Shown here piece after piece: positions 47,096-58,365 of a DNA stretch of 64,000 bases. The position numbers were made by a program, and so were the translations under genes. How positions within the stretch are numbered: the first letter of the stretch is position 1; each line of letters begins with the position of its first letter. Under the pieces are notes generated by a model. The model was not told the origin of the DNA, did not search any database, and saw only the letters and a list, made by a program, of their open reading frames with translations. This DNA comes from Microvelia longipes (taxonomy: Eukaryota; Arthropoda; Insecta; Hemiptera; Veliidae): positions 33,165,403 through 33,229,402 of the forward strand of contig JACMZG010001908.1 in the NCBI GenBank assembly GCA_018340805.1. Reading direction: 5' to 3'.

Positions 47096-47892
47096 GAGTG
47101 AGAACAATTAACCCTCTAAGCAGGCTGTATATAGCTGTTTTCCATATTACCACTACTGCATCTGTAAGTGGGCTATTTCATATGTTTGAGCCTCAGATAT
47201 GACAACCACTTATGTAATTAGCCATTTACGTTAAATACTGTTATCTGATGTCAAAATAAATTATTATATTTCTAAGAGCAAATTAAAGAATATATACCAT
47301 GCACTTCAGTTACCTAATAGTTATTTATGCACCTTGGGAGTATAGAGTTCTATTATTTTCCTATAGTATGACTCACAGTTAAAATCAGGTGACAGTGTGG
47401 GAAAGTAGTGTTGAGGAACCAATGAGGTTGACCTGATATGAAATTGTGGGCATGATTTAACATCCAGGACTGTTGTATTATAACCCTGTGTCATTCAATA
47501 GCAATGAGTTGGTTTCTGTGGCAATACACTGAACGCTTGGTCAGATCGAAATAAAACTTGATACAAAATTGACCCCATAAATCTCTTACACTTGATGTTT
47601 ATGAAATATTTATGACCCAAAATAATGACCGCAAAATTTTAAAAATTTAATAAGCTCAAAACATTATCTGTGCAGCTGAGACCATAAGGCTTTTTTAACC
47701 TGAAAAAATAAATTATAGCTAATAAAATTTGGAGCCAATGCAATTTTTTGATTAGACTCCCCTTATGAATTTTTAAAACTACATATGTAAATATTATTAT
47801 AAATATAAAATATTTTGTGTTTTTCTTAAAACTGTGTTAAATTAAAGGTCTAAGATCAATCCAATCAAAATTCCTTGATCAATAATTAAAAA

Positions 47893-48612
47893 AACAGGTG
47901 TGTGGGGTTCCTCGAAACTAGCTAATCCTCACCACATTGGATTTGCTATGCTCATCCTCACTACTTCAGATCAGCTTCGCTTATTATCTGAGAATGAAAA
48001 TTATCCAATTTATACTGTAACACATCTTCGGACTAGACAGTACATCAGGACTAGACATTTGTTATATTGCCAGTGGTCACCTATCCAGACTCTGACCTTG
48101 CTCATTCACTTTTATGATATACTTCCTGTATTTAAAACCAATCCTAGTATACTAATTTACTTTGTAAAGGGATACACTTGTGCTAAAGTTCAACTCAATT
48201 GAATTATTTTAAGATTTTTTTAAATAATTTTTAAGAAACATAAGTCTTTTAATAAAAATTAAACTAATGCTGATAATAAGATAAAACTTGGCACATATAT
48301 TGGTCTTATATATAAATTCAAATGTGCCAGATCTCAAATCAATTGAAACATTTTTCTGTGTTTTATGATTTTTTAAATTTTTTTGCTAAGTCATTATTGT
48401 GGGTTAATGATGTCATAAAAATTATTTTCTGGATAACACAACTAGACCTAAAGATTGATATTTGTACGAAGTTTCTACTTTAGCATACATTTTCTGGGAG
48501 ATACGTTGATAAACAGACACACATACACAGACAGACAACTTTGTAAAAGCCATTTAAAAGGTCTTAAAAACACCTGAAACGGATAATTCCGGCGACATCC
48601 TGGTTTCGGATT
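47893..48612 (-). repeat. Dispersed repeat with 5S-rRNA-like module, copy B (inverted)
   Basis: On the minus strand: head at about 48612 (TATCCGTTTCAGGTGTTTTT, AAGACC, GTCTGTCTGTGTATGTGTGT), then AAACTTCGTACAAATATCAA. A 5S-like block at 48115-48062 (GTCTGGATAGGTGACCACTG). Tail: AGCATAGCAAATCCAATGTG, GTTTCGAGGAACCCC. The open frame at 47900-48202 is an artefact of this copy. Layout is the same as the copies at 35, 57 and 63 kb. Confidence 0.78.
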
Positions 48613-48763
48613 TTTATTGCTAACACAATATTTTCCTATGTACCTACAGTATAAATGAGAAAAAGTTAAAAAAGTACTGAGTAATAATAAGGACATGTAT
48701 TTTATTTGAAGATTTCATTTATTTAATATGTACGTTAATAATTGCTTATTCATTTTTTTTTAG

Positions 48764-48990
48764 AATGTGAATGTAAGGAATTGTACTCTGAGAATGTTGA
48801 CTGTGATGCGGAAACAGGACAATGTACCTGCCTACCTGGAGTACTTGGTGCTACTTGTGACCACTGCCCTGAACTAACTGTGCTGGACCCAGTTCTAGGC
48901 TGTTTACCTTGCGATACATGTGTGCATACTTTGGTTAATGATACTAAACTTCTTAGTCTTACTCTTGAACCATATATCAAAGATTTTAGT
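48764..48990 (+). CDS. LanA: LanA exon: last LE repeat and entry into the coiled coil
   Basis: Acceptor TTTTTTTAG ends at 48763; donor AGT/GTAAGT follows 48990 (phase 1 in, phase 0 out). Last LE repeat: KCECKELYSENVDCDAETGQ, CTCLPGVLGATCDHC, DPVLGC. It is followed by LPCDTC, the Cys-x-x-Cys pair that in laminins forms interchain disulfides where the three chains join. The rest (VHTLVNDTKLLSLTLEPYIK) begins the helical domain II. Confidence 0.95.
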
Positions 48991-49158
48991 GTAAGTGATT
49001 TCTTGAGATTGTTCTAACCATGGTAAAAAGATAGTCTTATTGTAAAAAAAGTTAATATTTATAACTATTAATTTTTTGGAAATGTTCCAAGTTACATCGT
49101 AGCCGATTTTATTTTTAAATGTTTTAATTAAAAATCCTGTTTAAGTTGAAAATTATTC

Positions 49159-50261
49159 ACCATGATGTTTAATTAAAAAAAACACACTAGAATTAAAAAC
49201 AGTTAATATATTGTCAACTACAATAGTATACTATTGTGGTTTAATAAAAAAACCTAGAAATTAAAAACAATTAATAATATTGTCAACTACAATAGTATAC
49301 TCTATTGTGGTTTAATAAAAAAAACTAGAATTTAAAACAATTAATATATTGTCAACTACAATAGTATACTATTGTGTGTTTAATAAAAAAAAACACTAGA
49401 ATTAAAAAAAATTACTATATTGTCAACTACAATATATACTATTGTGGTTTAATAAAAAAACACTAGAATTAAAAACAATTAATTATTGTCAACTACAATG
49501 TATACTATTGTGTTTTAAAAAAACCTAAGAAATAAAAACATTAATATTTGTCAACTAAATAATACTATTGTGGTTAAAACACAACTAGAATTAAAACAAT
49601 TAATATCATGTCAACTACAATAGTAACATTGTGGTTTAATAAAAAAACACTAGAATTAAATTAATATATTGTCAACTACAATAGTAAACTTTGGTTAATA
49701 AAAACAACACTAGAATTAAAAACAATTAATATATTGTCAACTACAATAGTATACTATTGTGGTTTAATAAAAAACACACTAGAATTAAAAACAATTAATA
49801 TATTGTCAACTACAATAGTATACTATTGTGGTTTAATAAAAAAACACTAGAATTAAAAACAATTAATTATTGTCAACTACAATAGTATACCTATGTGGTT
49901 TAATAAAAAACACACTAGAATTAAAAACAATTAATATATTGTCAACTACAATAGTATAATATTGTGGTTAAATAAAAAACACACTAGAATTAAAAACAAT
50001 TAATATATTGTCAACTACAATACTATACTATTGTGGTTTAATAAAAAAAAACTAAGAATTAAAACAATTAATATATTGTCAACTACAATAGTATACTATT
50101 GTGGTTTAATAAAAAACACTAGAATTAAAAAACAATTAATAATTGTCAACTACAATAGTATACTATTGTGGTTTTAAATAAAAAACACTAGAATTAAAAA
50201 CAATTAATATATTGTCAACACAATATATACTATTGTGTGTTTTTTTATTAAATATCATGGT
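49159..50261. repeat. 67-bp tandem array, 16 copies, inside intact MITE termini
   Basis: Left end ACCATGATGTTTAATTAAAA; right end TTATTAAATATCATGGT. These are the same inverted termini as the small MITE at 4102-4371. Between them the unit TTGTCAACTACAATAGTATA, CTATTGTGGTTTAATAAAAA, ACACTAGAATTAAAAACAAT recurs with starts near 49212, 49281, 49350, 49421, 49487, 49549, 49609, 49670, 49735, 49804, 49871, 49940, 50009, 50077, 50144 and 50213. Units in the middle of the array (49.5-49.7 kb) carry more small deletions than the right half. Confidence 0.93.
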
Positions 50262-50335
50262 GAGTCTATACCACAATATCTCCGTCAAAACAACTAATAA
50301 TTTGAGAATTATTGTTTTGGTTGATAACATTACAG

Positions 50336-50503
50336 TCTATGAATTCAACGTTCTACTTAAACCAAAGATTAAACTACATAGATGAAGAGGTTTTCAGTCT
50401 TGTTGGAAGTGTTAAAATGCTTGAAAACATGAGATTAGATCTTGGTCCTCTTGAGAAAGAAATTGATTTGTTGAAGGGGAACACGTTTACTTTAGATAGA
50501 AAG
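50336..50503 (+). CDS. LanA: LanA exon: coiled-coil arm
   Basis: Acceptor ACATTACAG ends at 50335; donor AAG/GTGAGG follows 50503 (phase 0 in, phase 0 out). The 56 residues include YLNQRLNYIDEEVFSLVGSV and LEKEIDLLKGNTFTLDRK. RLNYIDEEV is close to the usual RLNYINEEV at the start of the LanA helical domain. N-glycosylation site NST. Confidence 0.92.
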
Positions 50504-51066
50504 GTGAGGTTTTGTGTTCTTTTTCAAATATTTTATGATTAAGAAGTTAATATTGTGATTGTAAAGTGATAACTTGTAATGCAAAATATTTATACAATTT
50601 GTATTTGTAGGCAATTAATATTTATTTGTTGATTGTAATTTTAGTTTAAAGAACAGTATTTGCAAAAAAAATAACTAATTCACACATTATTTCTTATTTG
50701 TCTAGATAGTCAAGTATTGACCAATTATCAAATTAGATTTAAATGTGTGGCTACTTATTTAAATAGAACTCACTTTAAGTTTGCTAAAAATAACCAATAA
50801 ACAAGGGAATTGTGTATTAGCTGCAAAGTGGCCAGGAGTTGAAGGCTCCTGTTTAAAAATTACCTATAGAATCACAGTTATGGGGCAAAAACTGTACTTG
50901 GAGTCATTTTGCAGATTTAAAAAGTCTAACATCCCCGATCATATATATTTATTTACCACCTTTATTAGAGCCAAAATAAGGAAATGTAGACTCTGAGGTC
51001 GAGACTGTCTCTTGTACTATAAATATAATTATTTAAAATCCTATTTGGATTCCAAGTTGGTACATT
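50504..51066 (+). other. Intron segment, no recognised element
   Basis: AT-rich. The open frame at 50781-50996 shows no protein features. Confidence 0.6.
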
Positions 51067-51350
51067 TTATATCATTTGATACTACCGAGTTTCACAAATC
51101 ATGAATAGTTGACAGAATGTAATTGTGCGAGAGCCACCTAGGAAATGTAACAAGCAAAATGCAATGATAAATCTGGGAACTGTTCCATCATTTCTCATTC
51201 ATCATCATTGATGGCTCGACATAATATCATACCCCACTCTGTTTTGTTACATCTAACTCATCAGGGGGCCAACAGAGCACAATTATATTATTCATCATTG
51301 CATTGTGCTTATTACATTTTTATAGGTGTCTCTCACACAATTATATTGTG
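51067..51350. mobile_element. Short foldback element, family shared with 61.05 kb
   Basis: The left flank phrase ATCATTTGATACTACCGAG and CATGAATAGTTGACAGAATG recur at about 61055 (ATCATTAGATGCTACCGAG, AATGAATAGTTGATACCATT). An inverted repeat links AATGTAATTGTGCGAGAGCC plus GTAACAAGCAAAATGCAATG (51116-51165) with CATTGCATTGTGCTTATTAC and GGTGTCTCTCACACAATTAT (51296-51346). It ends about 45 bp before the next splice acceptor. Confidence 0.7.
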
Positions 51351-51392
51351 TAAGTCAATTTTATCTATTAATTACATTGTAATTTTTGCCAG

Positions 51393-51549
51393 GTACAATT
51401 TGAGTTTGAGAAAGCTGAAGGAGCAAATGATGACAAATTAGTGAATGATGTCAATGACCTGGAGAATTTAGTATCTGAAAGTGTTGTCTACGCCAAGAAT
51501 GTGGTTCGAGAGGTCGCTGAGATTGCTGATAATTTCCAGACTGGCCGAG
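51393..51549 (+). CDS. LanA: LanA exon: coiled-coil arm
   Basis: Acceptor TTTTTGCCAG ends at 51392; donor G/GTAAAC follows 51549 (phase 0 in, phase 1 out). Acidic helical sequence: VQFEFEKAEGANDDKLVNDV, NLVSESVVYAKNVVREVAEI. Heptad-compatible hydrophobic spacing; no cysteines, as expected for domain II/I. Confidence 0.9.
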
Positions 51550-52084
51550 GTAAACAAATTAATGTTTTTATTTTTGCTGTTTCTGCCCTTAAGACATATT
51601 AATTGCAATCTAGAAATTTTAAGTTTTCATTTCATCTTAATGTTACTTTTTGGTCCCTCTTTACTAAGTCTGTCAATTTATTTAATAATATAATTTAAAA
51701 GTTTATTTTTTTTACTTTTTATAATAAATCAAAATAAATTCATTTCACAAAAGGTTTTAAAAAAAATAACTAAGCTTTGGACTAAAATTTAGCCATCATC
51801 GGTATTTAACAAAAAGAAATAAAATATACAATGAAAACACTTTGCTAGGCATGGCACAAAACTGCCATGCTTACTTCGGTTTTATATTATTATCCGTATT
51901 AGTTTGAAAAATTGCCTTATGCAATTTTTTTTAATAATGTAAAAATTTTAATTATATATAAATATTTACATGAGTATTTATAGATTATGCCTGATTATGA
52001 TATGGGTAAAGAAATGGAAAATTTTAAAAAATCATTAAGGATTATATACTAATAATATTTGGGTGAACACAAAATCTTTTCTAG
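51550..52084 (+). other. Intron, no recognised element
   Basis: AT-rich. A small hairpin-like stretch, AGGCATGGCACAAAACTGCC, is near 51848. Nothing else is seen. Confidence 0.6.
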
Positions 52085-52394
52085 GTAAATATGGAGTAAA
52101 ACAGGAAGAGTTTGAGGAAGCCATAGCTGAAGCTAAACAAATCCTGGAAGATTTAGAAAATAACAAACTCCAGTACAATCTAAATGATGTCAAAGAAAAC
52201 CAGCTTGTGAGAGCTCAGAAATGTTTGGACGACATTATGAAAGTTAAGGAGAAGAGAGATATGCAGTCAAGTAAAATCAAGATGTTGGATGATAACCTGG
52301 AGAACCTGAGCTCCAAGATAATGGATCTAAATAATCACATCCTCTCTGTGCAGGAGCAGATTGATAAAACAAACAAACTTAATGAGGATAACAG
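52085..52394 (+). CDS. LanA: LanA exon: coiled-coil arm, longest exon in the window
   Basis: Acceptor TTTTCTAG ends at 52084; donor AG/GTATTT follows 52394 (phase 1 in, phase 2 out). It encodes 103 helical residues: KQEEFEEAIAEAKQILEDLE, KCLDDIMKVKEKRDMQSSKI, LDDNLENLSSKIMDLNNHIL. One cysteine (QKCLDD). Predicted continuous amphipathic helix. Confidence 0.93.
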
Positions 52395-53145
52395 GTATTT
52401 ATATCATTTTTGTTTCATTAATTCCTTCTGTGTCTACAAGTATGATAGCCGTTTTAATAATTATTTACTAATTGAAAGTTAACTAAACAAATAAGACCAA
52501 TCGTTCAATAGTCATTCACTTCTCTCTATTTCAGTGAGTCTGAGGTCTCAGGTTATGAGACTTCTTGGCTTTTTCAGAAATTTACTGGTCTCATATTTTG
52601 AAACCTGGAAAATTAAAAAGGAAACCTTCAAAATCAAACTTTCAATTTTACATATCACTGTCAGTGCTACTACAGGTTAATCAATTAAAAATAAAGCTAA
52701 AGCAACCAGGGATTTTTTGAACTGGTACTTTTTACTTATCAAATTAAACTTTTCAAGATTAAAATTGTTTCTATAGCTAGATGTTTGAATGGCGCTTAAT
52801 CGATATCCAGTTTTATTCAAAATTGAAACAATTTTATTGAGAAAAAGGTTATACTTTAAACCAATTAAAAACTCCCTAGCTCGATTTACACACTGTGTCT
52901 CTCATTTTCACAATAGACTAGAATCCTGAAGATGTTTTCAGCAGTGGAAACAAAATATGTTTCAGTTTATTCCCATTCTTATATTGAAAAGTTTGTATTA
53001 AATTTAAAAAGAGATATATTTCCTTTTTCTTGTATAAGGATTTTTTCTTATATTCAATACTTTCTAATTTATAGCTGTCTGGCATTATTCTATTCTTTAA
53101 TTTAGTAATAGAATTCATATAAACTACTTATTTTCTAATTTTCAG
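52395..53145 (+). other. Intron, no recognised element
   Basis: AT-rich intron. The minus-strand open frame 52918-53118 has no protein features. Confidence 0.6.
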
Positions 53146-53288
53146 GAATGCTAATGTAGGTGCTAAGTTTAAAGAATTGAATGAGAAAGAAGAGATTTCA
53201 AATCAAACCTTGAGCCAGGCTGAGGAGTTCAATATAAACACAACTCTGTTATTATCTAATGCTACCGCTCTGAAGGAAAAGCTTAACA
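53146..53288 (+). CDS. LanA: LanA exon: coiled-coil arm
   Basis: Acceptor ATTTTCAG ends at 53145; donor A/GTCAGT follows 53288 (phase 2 in, phase 1 out). Reads NANVGAKFKELNEKEEISNQ, TLSQAEEFNINTTLLLSNAT, ALKEKLN. The donor GTCAGT is weaker than the others but is the only one that keeps the phase needed at 54044. Several N-glycosylation sites (NQT, NTT, NAT). Confidence 0.9.
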
Positions 53289-54043
53289 GTCAGTATTATC
53301 AACTTAGCATGCTCATAATTATAGTTTATGTAATTGTAAATTTTTGTATGATATTAATCAAATAATGTATAATTAAAGAAAGAGAGACCTTGATTTTATT
53401 ATTTAGGACTAAAAAAGTTAGTTCTGTAGCCAGTTAACAGTAGCGCAAGTATGTAATTTGGTAGTTTCACTATACCAACTAAGATAATGCGCTCCTGACA
53501 TCTTGTTCAGAGCAAACAAAATAATATTGACAAATAAAATTGACATTTTACTGATTTATTCAAATATTTTCTTCATATAATAATGACTAATTTCAAGTAG
53601 ATACTTGTAATGTTATAATGTTAATAAAGATTAAGATGATTTTATAATAATACCTTTGAAAAGTGGGAAGAATGTTACGATAAGGAGGATCATCTCTCAT
53701 CATCGAGGATTATCGCACCCTAAAATTTATTATTTCTTCCATTTATTATTTCTTGATAGGTAACTCCTTGGAAACTGTAATAATGTAGTGAAAATTAGAA
53801 ATATATTAATTTATTAATACCAATTTTTAAAAATGTGCCCTTAATAGGAAAACCAAAATATGCTTATTGACAATATAATAAAAAAACCTGCAATGTATAT
53901 TATTGAAAAAAGTTTGTTACTTTTATTAAAATCTTTTAATTAATAATAAAAATAAATTATTTCATTAACAATTGAGTAATAATAATAATACTTTATTTCA
54001 AAAATATTTTACAAATTGTAAATGAGTATTAATCTTGTTTTAG
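53289..54043 (+). other. Intron with an (AAT)n/LINE-tail-like stretch near its end
   Basis: AT-rich. AATAATAATAATACTTTATT at 53978-53997 resembles the 3' tail of a minus-strand non-LTR fragment, but no coding remnant is attached. Confidence 0.45.
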
Positions 54044-54171
54044 AGATCCGAGGTAATTTAGAAGAACTAAGTAAAGGAGCTAAGGAAGGTTTATCTAAGT
54101 ATGATAATCTAACAGACCTATGGAATGTTGTGGAAAATGCTCGGGAGAAGGCTGAACAGATGACTAGAGAT
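54044..54171 (+). CDS. LanA: LanA exon: coiled-coil arm
   Basis: Acceptor TTGTTTTAG ends at 54043; donor GAT/GTAATT follows 54171 (phase 1 in, phase 0 out). Reads IRGNLEELSKGAKEGLSKYD, NLTDLWNVVENAREKAEQMT, RD. The AREKAE block is common to laminin alpha domain I. A second AG two bases further would break phase, so I kept the first. Confidence 0.92.
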
Positions 54172-54267
54172 GTAATTTATTTATTTTATGACTTTTTTTC
54201 TTTTATAATTAACCAATTGGTCCCCGAGGTAGCCATGTGTACTATAAATGCATGTATTCGATTTGTT

Positions 54268-54760
54268 GAAAAAACTTTTTAAAGACCTCTATTTTAAATT
54301 ATTAATAGTTTTGAGGTCCAAAATAATAAATAACACTAATTTTGCCAAGCTCTTGATATAATTTTATATTTTTCAAGACTTAGCATAATAAATAATCACA
54401 ATTTACAGTTACATGGTTGCCAACAGACAGATGTTTGGAAAACAACAAGAGTAATACACAAAAAATGTCGTTAAAAACAAAATACGGGCCTTCGTATTAA
54501 ATAAATACGTATTAAATTAATATTTATTTAATACGAAGGCCCGTATTTTGTTTTTAACGACATTTTTTGTGTATTACTCTTGTTGTTTTCCAAACATCTG
54601 TCTGTTAGCAACCATGTAACTGTAAATTGTGATTATTTATTATGCTAAGTCTTGAAAAATATAAAATTATATCAAGAGCTTGGCAAAATTAGTGTTATTT
54701 ATTATTTTGGACCTCAAAACTATTAATAATTTAAAATAGAGGTCTTTAAAAAGTTTTTTC
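54268..54760. repeat. 493-bp near-perfect palindrome (arms about 240 bp, loop about 13 bp)
   Basis: The left arm begins GAAAAAACTTTTTAAAGACC and the right arm ends with its inverse, GGTCTTTAAAAAGTTTTTTC. The arms match almost base for base through AAGCTCTTGATATAATTTTA, ACATGGTTGCCAACAGACAG (one mismatch), and ACAAAATACGGGCCTTCGTA. The loop is about CGTATTAAATTAA near 54510. No open frame. It starts about 95 bp downstream of a splice donor. Probably a foldback element, very young judging by arm identity. Confidence 0.95.
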
Positions 54761-56426
54761 TTATATTTGATAATATTTCTTACAATATCTTTCCTGATAA
54801 ATTATTTATCAGGACACTAATAATTTATTCTTTTTTAATAAATTTAAAAAAACCAAATTGTTCTTTTAATTTGCTAAAATCGTATTTAAAATTTTTAAAT
54901 GCCACTTTTGGTTTAAAAAAATACGATACAGAATAACTAATAACTTTATCACTTTTATGATATTTTCATTTTATGGTGTGGTTCCTTTTTAATTAATAGT
55001 TTTAGTATTTATTTTAAATTTAAATATTTCTTTTAAATTTTCATGCTATGGTAACCTCAGCCGTTCAGAGTACAAATTTCATTGTAACCAACTTTTTTGT
55101 TTGGAGCTTTAAAAAGTTTCTTATTTAATTTTTTTTAGCACACAATCTTAAATGTTTATTTGATAAAGAATTGTACGATTTTTTTAGCATGTATTTATAT
55201 AAACTCGTATGATGCAGTAATAGAAAATATATTGATAATAATTTCACCTTTTTTTTCGCCATTATTTATTTGCTTGAATTGTTGCTCATGAGGCAATAAT
55301 TGAATTAATTTATTTTCCTTTGTAAAATATTTGTGAATAAAGAGATTGCTGTATATAAGTATTGAGGAAAAGGACACAAACATGTCTTGAAATGAATTTC
55401 ATTTCATTCAACATAAAATTAAAAGTATTCAAATATAACTGCACCAGACCTGTCAGAGCATTTATTTGATACTAAAGAGAATTTGGTATCTAAATCAAAC
55501 TAAGTACGGTCATTGTTTAAAATTGTTAAAATCCGTAAATAGGAGATACAATTTAAAGTCCTTTGTATTTTTCATTACATATTTCAAGTGATAGTACATA
55601 GGATGATATTAATTAGAGAGAGGTTTATAGATCACTTTACAAGTAGACCATGTGATCAAGCCCATTTTTAACTCCCTTAGATTAGTGTTAGTGCAGGCAT
55701 TTTGTGTCTAATTCATAAGAGAGCTGTGAGTTTCCTTCAAGTTTCTATTGCTTTAACTGGAAACAAGATGTGACCCAGACTAAGCTTTTCTGCATTCAAT
55801 CCTTAAGTCAGAAAGACTCACACACACACACACACACATTACTATATTAAGAAACAAATATACATTAATAACTCTCAGAAATCAGAGAAAGCCAATACAC
55901 GATTATCAGCTACCAATAAGTACTTGAAAACAGAGAAGCTGAACGCTTTCGAAATTGAAGCTGATTAATGAAGAATAAGCTGCAGATTGTGTTTCAAGCA
56001 TGGCTCTGACCCTCCTTTAAGGATTGAAGGATCCTTTCAGCAAAATTGTAAATTATTCTTGTTGTTGAATGGTACCTAAAAAAATATATTTATAAGCTTT
56101 TATTGAAGATCCAAAATTTTGCCAGGCTCAGACCCTCAGGCTTATTGTCCCTTGTAAGGCCACCACTGACTTTCTAAGGACAACCCATGTGAGGATTTTT
56201 ATCCTTAAGAATCCTAGATGCCCTGTCCGGGATCAAACTTGGTTTATCTGGGTGGTTGGCACACATGGCATGTCTCACTTGGTACCCATATTCAAGTAGA
56301 ATTCAAATATTAATCTCCCAAATCAAACTGTTTTTATATCATAAATTGTAGAGTTGTGGAATAGTAATGTTATTAGTTGAAACAGCTGTTGTTTATGTTA
56401 TGTTAATATTGTGATTTGGGGATTAG
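54761..56426 (+). other. Intron segment with a short (CA)n run
   Basis: AT-rich. A (CA)n microsatellite lies at about 55818-55838. The minus-strand open frame 55195-55383 shows no protein features. A GC-richer patch at 56100-56280 is unassigned. Confidence 0.55.
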
Positions 56427-56564
56427 GTTGAACTTGATAAAGTGGAAGCAGGAAGTTACAATAACTCAGCAATATCTGCATATAAAGATATTATACAAAC
56501 AATAAGAGACGCATTAATGGCTGCTAATGACTCGGTTGTTTCTACTGAACAGGCTGAACAATTG
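56427..56564 (+). CDS. LanA: LanA exon: coiled-coil arm
   Basis: Acceptor GGGGATTAG ends at 56426, with a poor pyrimidine tract; donor TTG/GTAAGT follows 56564 (phase 0 in, phase 0 out). Reads VELDKVEAGSYNNSAISAYK, DIIQTIRDALMAANDSVVST, EQAEQL. The YNNSAxAYxxIIxxIxxA pattern is conserved in LanA domain I. Confidence 0.93.
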
Positions 56565-56688
56565 GTAAGTACTGCTAAAATATTTTTTTAATTTCCAGAA
56601 AAATGATGGCTAATAAGGTTTGGGTCATGCAAAGGGGAGTGAGGAAAGGTGAGTTTTCTGAAAGGATGGAAATCCAGGAATCACTAAT

Positions 56689-56694
<6 letters not shown>

Positions 56695-56779
<85 letters not shown>

Positions 56780-56780
56780 T
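56695..56780. repeat. (CA)n(TA)n(TG)n compound microsatellite, self-complementary
   Basis: CACACACACACACACA, then about 29 TA pairs, then TGTGTGTGTGTGTGTGT. Because (CA)n and (TG)n are inverses, the whole run is one palindrome. It lies in a short intron (56565-57010). The open frame 56603-56785 ends inside it and is spurious. Confidence 0.95.
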
Positions 56781-57010
56781 TTTAATTGGGAAGTCTTTTT
56801 ATTTTATATACTTCTTTCTGTAAGAGTAATCTGTCCCCTTAAAGTTATTTATGTGGACTATACCACCATCCCTTTAGTAGGAATGGTCATCCATGATTCA
56901 AGACTAACGGTTAATTTTTTGTATTCAGTTTAATGTATACAAATTCAAGGAGAGTACTGTGACTAATTTTTTAACTAATTTTTGCTTAACTATCTTTTTC
57001 ATGTTGCTAG

Positions 57011-57195
57011 ATTGAAGGTATAGATGCAAAGGTAGCTGATCTTAGTAGCAAAGCTAATGAGCAATACAATGAAGGAAGGACTATTGTACTAGCTTTGGAT
57101 GATTTGGACAAAGAATTGTCTAAACAAATAGAACACGTTGGAAATCTTGAGAAGTCTAATGAAATGATCAAAGAGGATTTGAATGATATTGAAAG
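57011..57195 (+). CDS. LanA: LanA exon: coiled-coil arm
   Basis: Acceptor TGTTGCTAG ends at 57010; donor AG/GTAATT follows 57195 (phase 0 in, phase 2 out). It encodes IEGIDAKVADLSSKANEQYN, EGRTIVLALDDLDKELSKQI and NLEKSNEMIKEDLNDIE. Strong heptad pattern, no cysteines. Confidence 0.93.
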
Positions 57196-57269
57196 GTAAT
57201 TACACAGAGCAGACTTTTCCTAACTTATAGGTAAATAGTAAATTTATTGTGTTTGCTCTAAAAATACAA

Positions 57270-57840
57270 AACCGAGATTTCGCCTAAAATATTTGTTTCC
57301 AGTGTTTTAAGACCTTCAGAGTTGTTTTCACTAATTTGTCGGTCTATGTTTGCTATCCGGAAAATGTTTGCTTTATGATGTCATTAACTTGCAATAATGT
57401 CTCAGCAATAATTTCATTAATTTGTCAAATGTTGTAAATTTTGTTGATAAATTTGAAATTTTGCATGCATGTAGTTACAAATAAGACCCACAAATGTACC
57501 AATTTTCATCTCATTAAATAAATAAATAAATCGTTTATTTATATATAAATACCTGCTGACATTATTAGCAGTATTGTACACGGTTTTTGAAAAATCTAAA
57601 AATAATTCAATTGAGTTGAAATTTGGACAACGAGTATACTAAGTTTTATTTCAATACAACAAGTATAACTATGGTTTTTGTTGGATCATATAAGTTAATA
57701 ATACCAAGTGCAGTCAGCACCTAGATGGGTGACCACTGGTCACTAATGGCGACTTTTAAGTAGTGTGGATGAGAATACCAAATCTAATGTGGTTAGGAAA
57801 AGTTCGGAGGTACCATGTAACCTATTTTTATATTTATATT
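57270..57840 (+). repeat. Dispersed repeat with 5S-rRNA-like module, copy C
   Basis: Head: CCGAGATTTCGCC, TTTCCAGTGTTTTAAGACCT. Middle: CAATTGAGTTGAAATTTGGA. The 5S-like block at 57691-57736 contains TAAGTTAATAATACCAAGTG and CACCTAGATGGGTGACCACT. Tail: AATCTAATGTGGTTAGGAAA, AGTTCGGAGGTACC. An (AAAT)n run at about 57527 interrupts the middle. Diverged but complete in layout. Confidence 0.78.
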
Positions 57841-58365
57841 TCAATTTGTCCCTAATCAGATAAAAAAAATATAGTAAACATTAAAGTTAGATCAAAAAGG
57901 CAACATCTAAAAACAGTAGTTCATATTTATGAAGTCAATAAATGTTGGCTTTTATTATGATTCATATTTTAACCATATCATGCCATTTTTTTTTTAGTTT
58001 ATTACTAGCAGTTAACAAATTATTAATTATTCTTTTGACAGCTACAAAAATTAGACGTTGTAACAGCAAGAAAATTCTTTGTTTAAGACGTTTTTGCAAT
58101 TCTTAAGCCGTGCTTTATGATGCTTGGTAATTCCCTTGTTTCGATAAGTTGACTCAAAAATGAAATTCTTATATCATGTGTTTTGATTTTTAATGTGAGT
58201 ACAATAATATTATGAACAAAATAAGCCATGAATCGAACAATTTAATAAACACCAATTATTTTAGAACACAGGATAGTATTATTTAAAATATAGAAATATC
58301 ATTTTTTATATTATAAAAAATAAATGGTGTTTATTGTGATCAGTCAGTGGTATAACTGAATGTTA

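Noticed and set aside
47900..48202. 100-codon plus-strand open frame
   Set aside because: It lies within an inverted copy of the 5S-module dispersed repeat and contains no protein motif.
48750..48980. Minus-strand open frame of 76 codons
   Set aside because: It is the antisense of the last LE exon of LanA; no features of its own.
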